Positions 51,780 to 61,984 of a DNA stretch of 64,000 bases are shown here, one piece after another. The notes beneath the pieces were generated by a model. It was not told where the DNA came from. It searched no databases and saw only the letters and a list, made by a program, of their open reading frames with translations. Each line of letters begins with the position of its first letter. Position 1 is the first letter of the stretch. Both the position numbers and the translations under genes were made by a program. Source of the stretch: Cladocopium goreaui (lineage: Eukaryota; Sar; Dinophyceae; Suessiales; Symbiodiniaceae); contig CAMXCT020000832.1 of the NCBI GenBank assembly GCA_947184155.2, positions 141,642-205,641 on the forward strand. The letters run 5' to 3'.

Positions 51780-54700
51780 AAGAGGCAAAGATGAGGCAAA
51801 GCCTGCTGGAATGTTCCAAGAGAAAGCTCAGAGCGTGGCAAAAAGAGCGTGCTGGAATGTGCCAAGGGGAAGCCAAGAGGGTAGCATCAAGAGCATACTG
51901 GAATGTTCCAGGAGAGGGCTAAGAGCGCGGCATCTCTCTTGTTGGAAGTTCCAAGAGAAAGTTAAGAGCGTAGCATCAAGAGCGCGGCGGACTGCTTCAG
52001 GCAAAGAAAAGAGGGTAGCATCAAAAACGCTTTAAAATGTCAAGGGCAAGTCAAGAGGCTAGCATCAAGAGAATGAATGTTTCAAAGAAGGTTAAGAGTG
52101 TAGCATCAAGAGAGCGTTGGAGTTAAGAACTTAGCTTTAAGAGCTTTTTGGAAAGCCAAGAAGAAAGCAAAGAGAGTAGCACCAAGAGCGTGTTGGAATG
52201 TTTCGAGAAAAGTTGGGGGCATGGAACCAAGAGCATGTTGGACTTAAGAGCCTATCAACAAGAGCGTGTTGGAAAGTCCAAGGGGAAGTTCAGAGCTTAG
52301 CATCAAGACCCAGTGGAGCGTATCGTCAAGAAGGTGTTGGACCGTTTCAAGAGTCCAAGAGAAAGTCCAGAGCACAGCATCAAGAGCTGGCCGGAATGTT
52401 CCAAGAGAAAGCTAAGAGCATAGCAGCAAGAGTGTGTTGGAGGTATAAGAGCGTAGCATCAAGAGCGTTTTCGCAATTCCAAGGCCAAGCCAAAAGGCTA
52501 GCATCAAGAGTGCGAATGTTTCAAGAGAAAGTTAACAGCTCAGCAGCTCAGCATCAAAAGCGCATTGGGATTAATAGCGTGGCCTCTACGGCGTGTTGGA
52601 AAGCCCAAGACTCAGTTAAGAGAGTAGCACCAAGAACGTGTTGGAAGTTCAAAGAGAAAACGAAGTTCGTAGCGCGAACAGCATGCTGGTTTGTACAAAG
52701 AAGCAGCTAAGAACATAGGACCAAGAGTGTTGAAGCTCCAAGAGAAAGAAAGCCAAGAGGCAAGCAGCAAGAGCGTCCTGGAATCTTCCAGGAGAAGGTC
52801 AAGAGCGTGGCAATAAGAAGGTTAAGAGTTTAGCATCAAGAGCTTGCTGGACTGCTTCAGGAGCAAGAAAAGAATGTAGCACCAGAAGTGTGTTGGAGCT
52901 AAGAGCGTAGCATCAAAAGCGCTTTTAAAATTCCAAGGGCAATCCATAAGGCTAGCATCAAGGGCATGTATGCGTCAAGAGACAGTTGGGGGCGTGGAAT
53001 CCAGAGCATGTTGGAGCCAAGTGCCTAGCATCAAGAGCGTGTTGGAAAGCCCAAGGGGAAGTTGAGAGCGTAGTGCCAAGAGCGTCGTGGAGTAGCATCA
53101 AGAGCTTGCTGGAGTGTTCCAGAAGGCTAAGAGCGTGGCATCAAGAGAGTGTTGGAAGTTCCAAGAGAAAGTTAAGAGGGTAGCATCAAGAGCTTCCCAG
53201 ACTGCTTCAGGAAAAAGAAAAGAGCGTAGCATCAGAAGTGTGCTGGAGTCAAGGACGAAATATCAAAAGCGCTTTCAAAACTCCAAGGGCAAGTCAGGGG
53301 GCTAGCATCAAGGGCATGAATGCGTAGATCAGGAGCGCCTTGGAGATAAGAGCGTAGCATCAAGAGCATTTTGGCAAGCCAAAGAGAAAGCTAAGAGAGC
53401 AAGAACAAGAGCGTGTTGGAATGTTTCAAGAGAAATTTAGGTGCGTGGCTTCAGGAGTATGTTGGAATTAAGTGCCTAGCATCAGGAACGTGTTGGAAAG
53501 TCTAGGAGGAAGTTGAGACAGTAGCATCAAGACCGTGGTGGAGCGTCGCGTCAAGAGCGTGTGTTGGACTGTTTCAAGAAGGTTCAGAGCGTAGCATCAA
53601 GAGAGTGTTGACGTTCCAAGAGAAAGTTCAGAGCGTAGCATGAAGGGCGTGTTGGCGTCAAGGGCGTAGCGACAAGAGCGTGCTGCGCTGTTCAAAAGCG
53701 TGTTGGGGCCAAGAGGGTGCCAGGATGTTCCAGGAGGAAGTTAAGAGCGCAGCATCGAGAGCGTTTTGGAAAGCACGAGAGAAACTCAAGAGAGGAGCCT
53801 GCTGGAAGTTCTGAAAGAAAGCCCAGAGAGCAGCATCAAGGAACCTACTAGAACGTTCCAGGAAAAGTCAATGCGTAGCATGAAGAGAGTGTTGGAATTT
53901 CCAACAGAAAGTTTAGAGTGTAGCAGCAAGAACTTGCCGGAATGCGCCAAGAGAAAGGGAAGAACGCATGATCAAGAGCGTGTGGGACTTAAGCGCATAG
54001 CATCAAGAGGTTTTTGATTCCAAGAGCAAATCAGGAGGCCAGCATCAAGAGCGTAGCATCAAGAGTGCGCCAAAATGTTCCAAGAAAAGGGTAGGAGCGT
54101 ACCATCAAGAGAGCGTTGGAAAGCCCAAGAGAAAGTTAAGAGCGTAGCATTTAGAGCGCGTCGGAGTTAACAGTGTGGGGTCAAGAGCGCGCTGGAATGC
54201 TCCAAGAGAATGCTAGGCGCGTAGCATCAAGATGGTTTTCGAATTCCATGAGCAAGCCAGGAGGCTAGCATCAAGAGAAGAGAGGATTGAGAGCGTAGCA
54301 TCAAGAGCTTGCCGGAATCACAGGGAAAGCTAAGAGCGTAACATCAAGAGCGTGCTGGCATGTGACAGGAATGAAAGCCAGGAGCGTACCATCAAGAGAG
54401 CGTTGGTGGAAAGTCCAAGAGCAAAATGAGAGCGTAGCATTCAGAGCGCGTCAGAGTTAACAGTGTGGGGTCAAGAGCGCGCTGGAATGCTCCAGAAAAA
54501 AGCTAAGAGCGTAGCATCAAGAGTGTTTTCGAAATCCCATGAGCGAGCCAGGAGGCTAGCATCAAGAGCGTGTTGTAAGCTCAAGAAAGAGCTACGAGCG
54601 TAGCATCAAAAGCGTGTTGGAGGGTTGCCAGGATGTTCCAAGAGGAAGTTAAGAGCGCAGCACAGAGAGCGTTTTGGAAAGCACAAGAGAAAGTCAAGAG

Positions 54701-54835
54701 AGTAACTTGCAAGATCCTGCTGGAAGTTCCGAGAGAATGCTAAAGGCGTAGCATCAAGAACGTGTTGGAGTTAAGAGCCTAGCATCAAGAGCCTGCCGGA
54801 AGTCCCAAGCGAAAGCCAAGAGCAGCCACTTGCAG
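51780..54835. repeat. 3-kb degenerate minisatellite with AGCATCAAGAGCG
   Basis: The recurring phrase is GTTCCAAGAGAAAGTTAAGAG followed by CGTAGCATCAAGAGCGTGTTGG, spaced roughly 50-65 bases with many indels. Plus-strand open frames (ASRACWKVQ-like repeats) are short and broken. High divergence between units suggests an old array or one maintained by unequal exchange. Confidence 0.9.
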
Positions 54836-54899
54836 CCACTTGTGTGAATGTCTGATTTCGTCAGCGAGCACCTTCTGCTGTGGCTTGTATCCTTTTGAA

Positions 54900-55130
54900 C
54901 TGTTGAAGTGTGTGTGTGTGTATATATATATATGTGTGTGTGTACACCAATAAGTATACAAATCTGCGTGTGTGTGTATGTGTGCATGTATATTGCGTGA
55001 AAGTGCCTGCTGCCTTGAAACTTTTTGCGCTCCTTGACTGCTTCACCGTTTTGAGACCGTCTGCCGCTTTGGCTGGTATCCCTTTGAACTGTTGAAGTAT
55101 GTATATATGTATATGTAAATATGTAAATAA

Positions 55131-55164
<34 letters not shown>

Positions 55165-55200
55165 GTAAATAATCGTAAATATAAGTATATTATTTATGTT
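54900..55200. repeat. GTGT / TATA tract between arrays
   Basis: Two imperfect copies of TCCTTTTGAACTGTTGAAGT lead into GTGTGTGT and TATATA runs (54890-54965 and 55078-55165). No coding evidence. Confidence 0.75.
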
Positions 55201-55234
55201 TGTGTGCACGCATGTATATATTCTAACAGCGCCT

Positions 55235-56220
55235 GCAATTTTCTTGGTTTTTGCATGTTTTGCGGTTTTTGAATTTTTGAATTTTCAGATTTTTTCTTGG
55301 TTTTTGCGGTTTTTGAATATTTGAATTTTCGGAAATTTTCTTGGTTTTTGCGTTTTTTGCGGTTTTTGAATTTTTGAATTTTCAGAAATTTTCTTGGTTT
55401 TTGCGTTTTTTTGCGGTTTTTGAATTTTTGAATTTTCAGAAATTTTCTTGGTTTTTGCGGTTTTTGAATTTTTGAATTTTCAGTTTGTTTCTTGGTTTTT
55501 GCGTTTTTTTTGACTTTTTGAATTTTTGAATTTTCAGATTTTCTCTTGGTTTTTGCGTTTTTTTGACTTTTTGAATTTTCAGATTTTCTCTTGGTTTTTG
55601 TGTTTTTTGACTTTTTTGAATTTTTGAATTTTCAGATTTTCTCTTGGTTTTTGCGTTTTTTGCGTTTTTTGAATTTTTGAATTTTCAGATGTTTTCTTGG
55701 TTTTTGCGTTTTTTTTTTTTTTTTTCTTCGTTTTTTGAATTTTGAACTTTCAGATTTTCTCCTTGGGTTTTTGTGTTTTGTTGGTGCGATTTTGAATTTT
55801 TGGGATGTCAGATTTTCTCTGGTTTTTGGCGTTTATTTGCGTTTTTGAATCTTTTGAATTTTGATTTTCAGATCTTTCTTGGGTTTTGCTGTTTTTTGCG
55901 TTTTTTTTTGAATTTTTGAATTTTTTGATTTTTTTTAGATTTTCTCTTGTTTTTGTGTTTTTTGCGATTTTTGAATTTTTGAATTTTTGAATTTTCTCTT
56001 GGTTTTTGCGTTTTTTGAATTTTTGAATTTTCAGATTTTTCTTGGGTTTTGCGTCTTTTGCGTTGTTTGAATTTTTGATTTTTTAAATTTTCAGATTTTT
56101 TCTTGGTTTTTGCGTTTTTTGCGTTTTTTGAATTTTTGAATTTTCAGATTTTCTCTTGGTTTTTGTGTTTTTTGCGATTTTTGAATTTTTGAATTTTTGA
56201 ATTTTCACAAATTTTCTTGC
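55235..56220. repeat. T-rich minisatellite GAATTTTTGAATTTTCAGAT
   Basis: Units of about 45-60 bases contain GAATTTTTGAATTTTCAG, ATTTTCTCTTGG and TTTTTGCGTTTTTTGCG. The reverse complement (GAAAATCTGAAAATTC with CGCAAAAA) resembles the 50.8-51.6 kb array, so the two arrays face each other across the 3-kb minisatellite. 56220-56600 holds AT-rich sequence with no gene. Confidence 0.9.
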
Positions 56221-56634
56221 CCCGTCACCTAAAGGCAATGTCGCTCATATCGTGGCCTTAGTATATATATATATATATGTAAATATATAAATAATGAAGT
56301 TTAGGTGAGTCTATATAGTGTTAATCATATGAGACTAACAATACGAGCACACATCGGTCTGAAAAAATTTTAGGGGGGGAAATAAACGACGGGTGATACA
56401 ATACGGAAGGACAAGAATATAATGCCAAGAAAAGGACGCGAAGGAAAGGATGCGTAGACCAGGCAGGAAAAGAAAATCTAACAAATTGCTAAAGAACATC
56501 ATTGGGAGGTAATACAAATGACTAACTATATATAAATATAATAGAATTCCAATAACCATGTAAACACTCACGTGCACACACACACACATTGAACCCCCAG
56601 AAATTATCTTGAATCTTGAACCCTGAATCCCCAA

Positions 56635-56812
56635 AAATTGCAAACGTTTGCAATTTTTCCTGGATTCAAGATTCAAGATTCTGAGGAAAAGTTCTTGAAT
56701 CCAAGCCCTGACTGGCATCCAGAACCCCAAGATCTAAGGGCTTGGATTCAAGAACTTTTCCTCAAAATCTTGAATCTTGAATCTTGAATCCCAAAAAAAT
56801 GCAAACGTTTGC
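56635..56812. repeat. Long inverted repeat (hairpin) before the cassette
   Basis: Arms 56663-56709 and 56737-56783 match over 47 bases with a single mismatch, around a 27-base loop. The match extends outward to a copy of the 12-base palindrome GCAAACGTTTGC on each side. The arms contain internal CAAGATT steps. Such a stem could extrude as a cruciform or, if transcribed, fold into a hairpin RNA. Confidence 0.85.
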
Positions 56813-57085
56813 AAATTTTGCTGAAGCCATAAACTTGGTAATTTAGTTGAGGTGAGCCGGGAACCCTTTGAGAACTTCTGCTTGCACTGTTGATGCCTGA
56901 AAATCAATGTCCTGCAGCCTTTTCACAAAAAGATTAGAAGCATCTTGTCCGAGCATGGAGCTTCAAGTGCACGGGTGTGTCAAGCTGGACCAGGGTGGCG
57001 CCACCATCTCCTTAGCGCCATTGATCGGGCCTCCTCCTCCTCCACGCGCGACACCGCCAGCACCGAATCCTGACATGGTGACGAC

Positions 57086-57854
57086 ATGGGACATACACCC
57101 ATCAGAAAGCCAATTACGCGAGAGGTGTTGACGCAAGCCATTCTTCTGGTACAAAAGCAGATGTCCTTTCCATCAGGCCTTCGTCGTGGAGGTTGGTCGC
57201 CAGAGGCCACGGAACGCCTCAAGCTCCATCTTCGCAAGCCAATGCGCGGAGCCGCACATGAAGAAGACGAAGGCCCTCCCAAGAAAAGGCTCTGCCTGGA
57301 TGATCAGAAGCCGCTCCTGGCTTTGCAAGACGCAGACTCCAGTCCACGAGCAAAGCCCGGCAAGCCTGCAAAGTCCAAGTGACGAGGAAGCCCATGGGGC
57401 CAAGGCAGCATCATCCGATGGACCAGCTTCACCGTCACCGGCCTCCTCAACGAAGTCTCGCAAGGTCAAGTCGTCCAAAGCCTCCTCAACGAAGTCTCGC
57501 CGCTCCGCCTCTTCGTCCAAGGGCTCGTCCGCAGACTCCTCCGAGGAGTCCTCCTCCTCCTCCTCCTCCACTTCGTCTTCTAGCACTCACAAGTCGTACC
57601 TGCGGGGCATGGTCGCTGAACTTCTCGACGCTGTGTCCTGTCACCAGTGCATTGAAGCAGACAATTGCCAGCTCAATGCACAGAACATGGCGCTGAAGAA
57701 GGAGAACCTGGAGCTGTACTCGAAGCTGCGCTCTGAGCGTTCGCGCGGGGATGCTGAGTTTTGTGAAAAGGCTTGGCGGAAAAAAAGCCACGCTGCAAGC
57801 AGAGTGCTGTGTACAACGTGGAACTGGCAGCCTAGTGTTTCTGTAAGACTCTAA
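57086..57854 (+). CDS. Ser/Lys-rich coiled-coil protein, first ORF of the cassette, one frame break
   Basis: ATG at 57086 opens MGHTPIRKPITREVLTQAIL. After about 97 codons the frame stops at 57382, and the coding pattern continues one base over (DEEAHGAKAASSDGPASPSP to about 57854). A single indel near 57375-57385 would join them. The middle is low-complexity, with a Lys/Ser/Arg region (STKSRRSASSSKGSS) and a poly-Ser run encoded by TCC repeats. The C-terminal part ALKKENLELYSKLRSERSRG looks like a short coiled coil. No domain is recognised. It lies 277 bases upstream of the ATPase on the same strand. It could be an accessory DNA-binding or scaffold factor of the element, but that rests on position alone. 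An upstream in-frame TGA makes 57086 the likeliest start. Confidence 0.5.
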
Positions 57855-58131
57855 GTAAGTAAGCTTTCCCAGGTTACTCTTCTGGATGTGTTTTTACACA
57901 ATGGTGATACCCCGTAAATGTTTCTCTGCTGAACATGATCATGGTGGGGGGCGGGGGTAGTCCTACTTTGCGACATACCCATATGCATTCTGTAATGCCA
58001 ATCCTTCATGTCACACATTCAACACTGAACGTCGGCGCTGCTCCATTACCAGGCTTTCATGTTGCTTTGCCATGGCTCGAACAGGTGGGCTCTTCATTCT
58101 GTAGCATCCGGTGCTTTCCTCGTCTGTCATC

Positions 58132-59975
58132 ATGTCTGGCGCTCTGATGGACCAAGCCATTGCCAAAGTTGGCGCCAAGCAATGGCACCTTAGCATCTTG
58201 GACACTGCTGCGTGTGGGCAGAGTGATTGTGCTGACCCTATCCCCTTTGGAACTTTTGCTTCTGAAGCATGCAGGCCTTTGTCCAAACATGTCAAGTCAA
58301 TCCAGGTGCTGTTCGACCTTCATTTAGGAATTCCATCGTGCGGAGATGCTGCTGAGCTAGGTCAGCTTGTGGCAAGTGGGCGCTATGAGGATCTGCCTCA
58401 GCCTCTTGCCTTTCAGGCTTCAGTTCCCCGAACTTCCAAAGTTGACTTCCTTCGCATCAGTCTTGGGCGAAATCAAGTGAGCATCTTGAAGGTCCTTTAC
58501 CTGCCGCGACCAGTCAGCTTTCAAGTCGCAAATTCTCTTTGCAGCGGGGAGGCCTTCGTTCCGGTTTTCCGGCCAGGCCCTTGGAACATCAAGAAGGCTG
58601 TCCAATTCCTTTTATCGAAGTTGGGGGGGTACCAGGTTCGATGGCATGTTCTTCAAGAAAAAAAGAGGCTACGACTTCCAGCAGTTCGTCCAAATGGTGC
58701 CCATCCAATCAAGAACTTGAAGAAGGGGTTGGCTTCATCAATGCTTACGCCCCAGAATGCGACGCCCGAAACGAACAAACTTTGTGGATCCTTGTGAACA
58801 TCAAGGCCGAGTCTGGCACCCCCATTGCTGGGTGGCCAGAATCAAAGGTACGCCACACGGCCCAGAACAAAAGCAAAGGGTTGGCGGGGGCAATCAGCAT
58901 GACCCAGTTCCCTCTCACCACGTTCAGTCTCAAACCGTTCCTCTTTGAGTTCTTGTTGCCCAATCTGTATCCTCTGCTGCTCAACTTCGGAGTGATGTTG
59001 CTTGGTTCTCCCGGGGTCGGTAAAACGCCCTTCGTGATCATCATGGCCATGGCCTTAGGGAGATACCATGTGCGGCGTAGCGGATGTGATGGTGTCCAAG
59101 CAGGATGGCGAAGAGCAAAGTCATTAGATAACTTTCGCCATCGAGCTCCAGTCGTGCACGAAGGTCTCTTCTTGGACGATCCTTGCCGCGCCAAGGTGAA
59201 CATTGCAGATCTGAAAAGCTTTCTCACCTCAGACAAGGATTGCACCGTCGATTCCAGGTACAATGACACTCGGCTGGTGCGGAATCAGGTGATGGCTTTT
59301 GCCTCTAATGATCTGCCCGAGGAGAGATTCGAGTGCAAGCCCGGAGCCTCCAGCATTACTGAAGAAGACTTCTTCAGATTGCTTAGTGACATCTTTCAAG
59401 GAGATAAAGAGAAAGATGTCTTGGCAGTCTTGAAGCGTTCCAGTGTGTTTCTCTTCGGCGCCAAGGCCTTATACTTATACCTTCGTCTTCCAAGTGAGCA
59501 CAGGGACAGTGTCGTTCATCGTATCGACTTCGATGCTCTCCATCAAGATCTCTTGGCTGATCGAGACAAGCCTTTGTATGGAAAATACAAGGGGGGCATC
59601 TATGAGACCGGTGCCTTCGATGCTGATTTGGAGAAAGAGCAGTCTGTGATAGAGCAAGGCGTTGCCCGCATGATGGATTGTGAGAGCACCAAGGAGTATG
59701 TGACTCTTGTCAATAACAAGCTCCAAGACAAGCTTTTGTTCCGTCAAGGTGTCAGGGCCGCGCCAGCTTCACCCTGTTCTTCCGACGAAGATGCACATCC
59801 TCCAGTACCTGTGCCGGTGCCACTTGTTGGAACACAGCCTTCAGGCCGTCGTCGCAAAAACTTCGTCTACCCAGACCCACAGCGGCGTCTTCGTTCCAAA
59901 ACTACTCCACCAAAGCTGCCTCAGGAGTTGGAGATGCTAGCTGAAGATGCAGAGAAGGCAGACGCAGCATCCTGA
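58132..59975 (+). CDS. AAA+/SF3-helicase-like ATPase, second ORF of the cassette, two frame breaks
   Basis: ATG at 58132 opens MSGALMDQAIAKVGAKQWHL. The coding pattern changes frame near 58626, inside a run of seven G, and again near 58707; two one-base changes would give one protein of about 615 residues. The N-terminal 170 residues resemble no family I know. The ATPase core has Walker A GSPGVGKT at 59004-59027, Walker B GLFLDDP at 59163-59183, and AFASND at 59295-59312, placed like motif C or sensor 1 (hydrophobic residues then Ser-Asn) of superfamily-3 helicases and AAA+ ATPases. The C-terminal 100 residues are Pro/Ser/Arg-rich and probably disordered, ending in TGA at 59975. An ATP-driven role at DNA is expected from the motifs. 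Partnership with the transposase 128 bases downstream is inferred from synteny only. Confidence 0.7.
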
Positions 59976-60103
59976 AGCTGATGAGGACGCAGCAGGCCAC
60001 ATGGGCCTCAATGAGTGAGTAGCATCCTGCCAATACATGTGCATTGTACATATAGGGCTTGGGCCCAGATTATGCAAGGATTTGCCTCAGGCATTGACTG
60101 CGT

Positions 60104-61538
60104 GTGGCTCCAAAAAGAAAAGCTGCTACGTCTGCTGGCCCAAGTCCTGCACTCAAGCCATCCAAAATGCAACATGTGTGTTCTCATACCTCTAGCTCTG
60201 GTCCTTCTTGCATGGTTCATGTTGCATTGCGTCGTTCCGCCTGTGCCTGCAGTTTTGGGATCAAAGCTCTTGCTGAAGGTTTCGTTTGCGCATCCTGTGC
60301 TATGCCGTCCAAATTCTTCAACCCTTTCCCCGACCCTAAGAGGGGGGAAGGGCGCTCTGTCCTGAAGAGGCCGGCATCCTTGAAGACAAAGGCTTGGAAG
60401 AATGTCCCGTACACTCGAGACAATCCGGGCGTTGGCCCTCGAGGGCTCCGCATGGAGCAAACCAAGTGGAAGAGATCCTTGACCGACATCCTCAGTGCTA
60501 CCGACAGAGGCATCGTCAAACTCCTCCCGAGGATGGGTTATTGCCTGAGTGGCGTGGAAAAACTTGTCCGAGGTGTGAAAGGGGCAAGCTTCAGGGCTGG
60601 GGGCTGGGTGTGCAAGGCCGGCGATGCTTGTCCAAAGGTGCGCTGCAATGCCAAGCACTGCCAAGTCTATCTCAACCCTCATCACTTGCACCCAGTTTTC
60701 TCAGAGGGATATGGCGTGGCTGCTTTGTCTTTGAAGACCGAGGCCGCAATGCTTCTGCTGAAGTTGAACAATTTAGCAAATTCCACCATCCATAGGCTCC
60801 TCCATGTCAACCACAAGGCTATAGAGGACATCGACAAACGCCTGTGTGTGCTCTGGAAGGACTATGTAGAGCAGAAGGAGAAGGAAATTCAATTTGGTGA
60901 CGGAGCTTCCTTGAAAGACATTGAAGCAGACGAAACAACTTTCGACAAGAAAGATGTCAGTGCTCTGGTGACATTGGATGACGCCGCCAAACCGATTGAA
61001 TGGGAACAATGGTTAGGTGTTGTCCAAAAGGGGAAGCCAGAGACACTGGTACTTCATCGTCTCAAGCCACCTCGCACGTGCGTGCTCCTGGGCCTGGAGC
61101 AGTTCGCAAAGTGGAGTGGCGCCCATTTGCCCAGCGCTGGCTTCAAGACAGGAAAGTGATCTTGCACACGGACTCTGCCAAGAGCTATCGTCTGCGACTT
61201 CCTGGTGTCCTCCATGATAGAGTTGTCCACTGCAAGAAACGCGTCAAAGTCCGCGGGGTATGGAAATGTTTGGTTCCCCGATATACCAAAATAGTGACGC
61301 ACAAAGTGCCCAACAGCAAGAAAACCTTGCGTGTTAAATCGGGAATGCAAATTATTGATCGTTGTTGGCGCTTTTTAAAGGACCGCGTCACATTGAATCA
61401 GAATGCCAAGGTGGGTTCGCACATGTAGCGCTGCAAGTTGAGGTCGGCCCAGTACCAGTACTGGTTGAAAAACCAAGACTTGTGCTTGCAACTGGCAACC
61501 TGTGCAAGTGGTCATTCGACCAGCGCCTTCCTGCTTGA
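60104..61538 (+). pseudogene. IS1595/ISXO2-like DDE transposase, decayed copy, third ORF of the cassette
   Basis: The frame opens APKRKAATSAGPSPALKPSK, but the expected ATG is GTG (60104). The main frame is left near 60530 for a segment carrying GKTCPRCERGKL, one half of a zinc ribbon, and regained by about 60600 at RCNAKHCQ, which looks like the other half. Catalytic candidates are Asp in EADETTFDK (60929-60931), Asp in HTDSAKSY (61171-61173) and Asp in QIIDRCWRFLKD (61357-61359), where ISXO2-type enzymes normally have Glu before xxW. Another frame change occurs near 61075. An in-frame TAG at 61426 precedes RCKLRSAQYQYWLKNQDL, and a further shift leads to CKWSFDQRLPA and TGA at 61538. Several separate lesions, some of them substitutions, argue for decay rather than one sequencing error. 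The family is Merlin/IS1595-like by motif order; similarity beyond motifs was not tested. Confidence 0.7.
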
Positions 61539-61602
61539 TCCTGTGCGCCTGCGGTGGAAAAAAATGTGTCCGGCTGCAGGTGTGCTTCCTATGTTCGTAT
61601 TC

Positions 61603-61900
61603 TCTCTTCTCATCATCCTGACACATCCTCTCAAATAGGGGCAGGTTCTATCTGGTGGCGCATGCGCTCCCCAGGATCACGAACTGTCTGGTCATCGCCT
61701 GGTACACTTCCTTAAGTAAACCCAAATTATGTCTGGCTGCCTGTGCGCCGCATAATCTCTTCTCATCATCCTGACACATCTTCTCGAATAGGCGCAGGTT
61801 CTATCTGGTGGCTCATGCGCTTCCCAGGATCACAAACTGTCTGGTCATCGCCGGGTACACTTCCTTAACTAAACCCAAATTATGTCTGGCTGCCTGTGCG
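61603..61900. repeat. 145-bp tandem duplication behind the transposase
   Basis: Copies 61603-61747 and 61756-61900 start at TCTCTTCTCATCATCCTG and end at GGCTGCCTGTGCG, with few differences. Traces of a third copy (CGGCTGCAGGTGTGC) occur just upstream, inside the decayed C-terminal coding region. This may be a subterminal repeat of the element. Confidence 0.85.
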
Positions 61901-61984
61901 CTTTCCATGGCTGCAACCGTTCCGGGCATTATCTGACACATATAAGCCCAAAAAAGGTAGGTCTTGGGGGGGGGTTAGCATATA

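Larger units (their letters stand above)
56600..61905 (+). mobile_element. Candidate three-gene transposable element
   Basis: The segment contrasts with both flanks: GC-richer, apparently intron-poor and all on the plus strand, between a repeat block and a satellite. It holds a coiled-coil ORF, an AAA+/SF3-like ATPase and a DDE transposase. A long inverted repeat (about 56635-56812) lies before the first gene and a 145-bp tandem duplication (61603-61900) after the last, as subterminal repeats might. I could not find matching terminal inverted repeats or a target-site duplication, so the ends are guesses and the three genes might not be one unit. Confidence 0.45.

Noticed and set aside
50779..51876. 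365-codon minus-strand frame rich in Phe and Ser
   Set aside because: It is a translation of the GAAAACGCG minisatellite; no domain, and unit divergence does not favour silent changes by eye.
60008..60691. 227-codon minus-strand frame opposite the transposase
   Set aside because: Shadow of the coding strand; no motifs.
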